Part shown: positions 5,772 to 8,346 of the stretch, piece by piece
Position numbering within the stretch: the stretch's first letter is position 1
How the letters are laid out: each line of letters starts with the position of its first letter
Source of the DNA: Terriglobales bacterium
GTDB taxonomy: Bacteria > Acidobacteriota > Terriglobia > Terriglobales > Gp1-AA117
DNA length: 8,346 nucleotides
Direction of reading: 5' to 3'
Assembly (NCBI GenBank): GCA_030150795.1
Contig: JASLFF010000079.1
Span: 1-8,346, forward strand
The notes under the pieces: generated by a model
Database searches by the model: none
What the model was told of the DNA's origin: nothing
The model's input: the letters and a program-made list of their open reading frames with translations, nothing else
Made by a program: the position numbers and the translations under genes

Positions 5772-7007
5772 ATGCCGGTAACGGTTCAGACAGAAACCCG
5801 CCAGGGACTTTCATCCCGGCGGGCGCTTTTTTTGCTTTCAGTTTCCATTTTGCTGGCCATGTCGCTGTGGTTTACCGGGACTGCGGTGATTCCGCAGATC
5901 ACAACCCTGTGGCATTCAGGGCTGGCGCTGGGATCGTGGCTTACGATTGCGGTGCAGATTGGGTTCTCTGTTGGCGCAATCACGTTTGCGCTGTTTAATA
6001 TTCCCGATGTTTTCAGTCCGATTAAAGTTTTGGTTGTGTCGGCCATTGCAGCAGCGGCCGCCAACGCCGCGTTTGCTTTTTTGGCCGCGCAACCACTCCC
6101 GGCAATCCTGCTGCGCGGCGCCACTGGTTTTTTCCTGGCAGGTGTTTATCCCGTTGGAATGAAGATTATTGCGGGCTGGTTTCAGCGTGGACGCGGTCTG
6201 GCGCTGGGAATCATGATCGGTGCGCTTACTGTTGGATCAGCGCTGCCTCACGCAGTAAACGCAGTTGGCCGCGTGCCGTGGCAAGGCGTAATTCTTCTTG
6301 GCAGCGCACAAGCGTTGCTGGGCGCTCTGATTGTTGCCGTAGCAGTTCGACAAGGACCTTTTGCCATGCCCCAATCGCGCTTTGATCCTGCGCAGATTCT
6401 TGAGATCATCCGCAACCGGCCGTTGCGACTGGCCAATCTGGGCTATCTGGGTCACATGTGGGAGCTTTATTCCATGTGGGGATGGATCGCCGTGATTTTT
6501 TCCATCTCTGCCGGTTGGTCGCGATCAATGTTTGAAGCCATGGCAGCGCTGGCCATCGCTATCGGTGCGGTGGGCTGTATATGGGCCGGGGCAGCTAGTG
6601 ATCGGCTGCAAGACCAAGCGGCTTCCGTGCGAGTGGCGCAACGCGCACGCGTCACCATCATTGCCATGGCAATCAGTTCAGTTTGCTGCGTGCTGGCTGC
6701 GCTGGTGCTGCATCGTCCCATGATTCTGATTCCGCTTTCGATGATTTGGGGAATAGCGGTCATTGCCGATTCAGCGCAGTTCTCCACTATCATCAGCGAG
6801 GTCTCTGACAAAAATTATGTTGGCACGGCGCTAACCTGCCAGGTGGCTCTGGGCTTTCTACTGACCGCCTTTGTTATCCGATTGATGGCAGCTATTGCAG
6901 CCCGTTACGGATGGAATTGGGCGTTGGCCAGCATGGCGCTGGGACCATTGCTGGGAATTTGGGCGATGAGAGGGCTGATTCCCCGCGCACAGAAGACGAC
7001 GGCCTGA
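5772..7007 (+). CDS. Major facilitator superfamily transporter
   Basis: A 411-residue inner-membrane secondary transporter with about 12 hydrophobic helices. Helix 1 starts directly after a short basic segment (SSRRALFLLSVSILLAMSLWF). The second half carries the MFS loop signature GAASDRLQ between helices 8 and 9. The equivalent loop between helices 2 and 3 (NIPDVFSPIK) keeps the Asp but lacks the usual Gly and Arg. A segment RGRGLALGIMIGALTVGSALPH lies near helices 4-5. The substrate cannot be told from the sequence. The ATG follows the peroxiredoxin stop codon with no gap, and AAAGG (5763-5767) inside the end of that gene serves as ribosome site, so translational coupling is likely. A terminator-like hairpin lies within codons 9-21. 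The start cannot be moved far downstream without cutting helix 1. Confidence 0.88.
   Translation: MPVTVQTETRQGLSSRRALFLLSVSILLAMSLWFTGTAVIPQITTLWHSGLALGSWLTIAVQIGFSVGAITFALFNIPDVFSPIKVLVVSAIAAAAANAAFAFLAAQPLPAILLRGATGFFLAGVYPVGMKIIAGWFQRGRGLALGIMIGALTVGSALPHAVNAVGRVPWQGVILLGSAQALLGALIVAVAVRQGPFAMPQSRFDPAQILEIIRNRPLRLANLGYLGHMWELYSMWGWIAVIFSISAGWSRSMFEAMAALAIAIGAVGCIWAGAASDRLQDQAASVRVAQRARVTIIAMAISSVCCVLAALVLHRPMILIPLSMIWGIAVIADSAQFSTIISEVSDKNYVGTALTCQVALGFLLTAFVIRLMAAIAARYGWNWALASMALGPLLGIWAMRGLIPRAQKTTA
5797..5833 (+). terminator. Intrinsic-terminator-like hairpin inside the start of the MFS gene
   Basis: CCCGCC (5797-5802) pairs with GGCGGG (5818-5823), and GGGA (5804-5807) pairs with TCCC (5814-5817), around a 6-base loop with one bulged A. 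The 10-bp GC-rich stem is followed by CGC and seven T (5827-5833). This is a classic Rho-independent terminator shape, but it lies in codons 9-21 of the MFS gene. It may end the peroxiredoxin message or act as a translation-sensitive attenuator. Confidence 0.55.
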
Positions 7008-7122
7008 CCCCCCTCATGGATTGATTTTTACACTTTAACGTTTTTCCAAAATAAACTTCGAATTGGCTGGTCTCAGGGTTAAAATCCCGCAGCTAGTTTC
7101 CTCTCAAAGGAGACGGTCTATT

Positions 7123-7419
7123 ATGCGCAGAGTGTTCTCCCTGACTTTCGCAGCATCCCTCGCCGTAAATGCGTTTTGTTTTGCTCAAACAGGCTCCATG
7201 GCGGATCTGCGCGCGGATGAACAGAGGCTGCATCGGCAAGAGCTTCAACTTGATCAGGACCGCGACCGTTTGGCACTTGATCGTCGCATCCATGCATCGC
7301 GCATACAGATCAGGCTTGACCAAATGCAGATCAAGCGCGATCGACTGGAAATCAAACAGTTGAGATCTGATATCAGAAGGGACCGGCGGGCGAGGGGCAG
7401 ATATCACTCGACTTATTAG
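7123..7419 (+). CDS. Small secreted, highly charged helical (coiled-coil-like) protein
   Basis: A 98-residue protein of unknown function. The start at 7123 is chosen over the upstream in-frame ATG at 7063 because AAAGGAG (7106-7112) lies ten bases before it and the protein then opens with a signal peptide (MRRVFSLTFAASLAVNAFCFA, likely cleavage before Q22). From residue 27 on it is one long amphipathic helix dense in Arg, Asp, Gln and Leu with near-heptad spacing (LRADEQRLHRQELQLDQDRDRLALDRR...RLDQMQIKRDRLEIKQLRSDIRRDRR), so a periplasmic coiled coil is likely. The tail RARGRYHSTY is basic and unstructured. It could act as a periplasmic spacer or chaperone-like protein; I recognise no named family. 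About 115 bases separate it from the MFS gene, and no strong promoter or terminator is seen there. Confidence 0.75.
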   Translation: MRRVFSLTFAASLAVNAFCFAQTGSMADLRADEQRLHRQELQLDQDRDRLALDRRIHASRIQIRLDQMQIKRDRLEIKQLRSDIRRDRRARGRYHSTY

Positions 7420-7539
7420 ATCCTAGCCCCGCTACCCACCACCCGTCACATCGGCCAGCGATGCACCCCAGCAGCGCGTGATATTCTTTCCGTTTCACTT
7501 CATTCCCCGCTACACAAAAAACGGAGCGTTGCCACGCTT

Positions 7540-8346
7540 ATGAAACAACGGATTCTTTTTTCGATCACGCTTCAGTTCGCAATGCTGGCTTCCTCGGCCA
7601 TGGCACAGCAGCCCAAGGTCACGCCCGTTCCTCCAACGCCCCAGGCGCCGACCGCTGGTGAATCAAAAGTGACTGAGCCTCCGCATGAGCTTACCGTGGC
7701 AGACGTGCATGCGTTTCTAGACGGATTTGTTCCCATGCAGCTTGAGCGTGAAGATATTGCCGGAGCAGTAGTGCTGGTGGTGAAGGATGGGGCAATCCTA
7801 TTCGCCAAAGGCTACGGCTACAGCGATGTGGAAAAGAAAACTCCAGTAACAGTTGATGCTACGCTATTCCGTCCGGGATCGATTTCCAAGCTGTTTACAT
7901 GGACCGCCGTGATGCAGCTAGTAGAACAAGGCAAGCTCGATCTGGATCGCGACATCAATGAGTATTTGGATTTCAAGATTCCGGTGAAATTCGGCAAGCC
8001 AATTACCTTGCGCAACATCATGACGCATACCCCGGGCTTTGAAGAGCAGATCAAAGACTTGATCACTGAAGACGCCGCTCCTGCTGCAACATTGAAGCAG
8101 CATCTGGTTACGCACATTCCGGAACGCATCTTCCCTCCCGGAACCACGCCTGCCTATTCCAATTACGGAGCTTCACTGGCAGGATACATTGTGGAGCGCG
8201 TTTCCGGCCGTCCGTTCAATGATTATGTTGCGGAAAATATTTTCAAGCCGCTGGGGATGGCGCATTCCACATTTGCGCAACCGTTGCCTGCCGAATTAAA
8301 GCCGCTGATGTCGAATGGTTACAGGCTGGGTTCGGGCAAGTCCAAA
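7540..8346 (+). CDS. Exported serine hydrolase, beta-lactamase/class C PBP-like family (partial, runs off right edge)
   Basis: The 269 visible residues begin with a signal peptide (MKQRILFSITLQFAMLASSAMAQ), then a Pro-rich linker (about residues 24-50) and a serine beta-lactamase-like domain. The catalytic SxxK motif is S114-I-S-K117 in the context FRPGSISKLFTWTAVMQLVEQGKLDLD. The YxN motif is Y206-S-N208 (PAYSNYG). The structural LRNIMTHTPGF and IFKPLGM segments are also typical. The KTG-type third motif lies beyond the window. Members include D-aminopeptidases, esterases and PBP4*-like enzymes, so the substrate cannot be assigned and true beta-lactamase activity should not be assumed. The ATG at 7540 is supported by the signal peptide; the nearest purine-rich site (GGAG, 7523-7526) is 13 bases away, a weak spacing. 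Confidence 0.9.
   Translation, partial: MKQRILFSITLQFAMLASSAMAQQPKVTPVPPTPQAPTAGESKVTEPPHELTVADVHAFLDGFVPMQLEREDIAGAVVLVVKDGAILFAKGYGYSDVEKKTPVTVDATLFRPGSISKLFTWTAVMQLVEQGKLDLDRDINEYLDFKIPVKFGKPITLRNIMTHTPGFEEQIKDLITEDAAPAATLKQHLVTHIPERIFPPGTTPAYSNYGASLAGYIVERVSGRPFNDYVAENIFKPLGMAHSTFAQPLPAELKPLMSNGYRLGSGKSK

Noticed and set aside
7008..7122. Promoter and terminator between the MFS gene and the coiled-coil gene
   Set aside because: TTTACA (7027-7032) and an AT-rich run near 7050 are too weak a pair, and no hairpin followed by T residues is seen.

Overview
The window looks like chromosomal DNA of a moderately GC-rich, Gram-negative-type bacterium, most plausibly an Acidobacteriota (Terriglobia-like) soil organism. 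This rests on gene style only: small exported proteins, a SIMPL-domain protein, a prohibitin-like protein and degenerate intergenic repeats of a kind I associate with that phylum. No RNA gene gives firm placement. TGA ends csoR and the MFS gene normally, so the genetic code is standard.

Left part (1-1665), copper-responsive locus. A csoR-type repressor and a copper P1B-type ATPase lie on the minus strand as a tight two-gene unit; the ATPase runs off the left edge. The promoter holds a near-ideal CsoR operator between its -35 and -10 boxes. Reading away on the plus strand is a 75-aa protein with the predicted ferredoxin-like layout of HMA metallochaperones but no cysteine.

Middle (1666-3454), decayed or accessory ground. 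It contains a 49-aa peptide with a near-perfect double-glycine leader, the 3' remnant of an APC amino acid permease with a lost 5' end and a frameshift, and about 680 bases without a gene that carry degenerate repeats.

Centre-right (3455-7007). A prohibitin/SPFH gene is broken by a 7-bp tandem duplication. A convergent SIMPL-domain gene follows. Next is the highlight: a Tat-type exported peroxiredoxin whose peroxidatic-cysteine codon is TGA. Reading resumes in the same frame for a full-length peroxiredoxin, and a stem-loop suited to a bacterial SECIS lies just downstream. I interpret it as a selenocysteine peroxiredoxin that routine gene callers would split in two. It abuts an MFS transporter gene whose first 20 codons contain a textbook intrinsic-terminator-like hairpin.

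Right end (7008-8346). A small secreted, highly charged helical protein is followed by the start of an exported serine beta-lactamase-like hydrolase, cut by the window edge.

Working together: copper control on the left and peroxide reduction in the centre both belong to envelope stress defence, but nothing in the sequence shows direct coupling between them.
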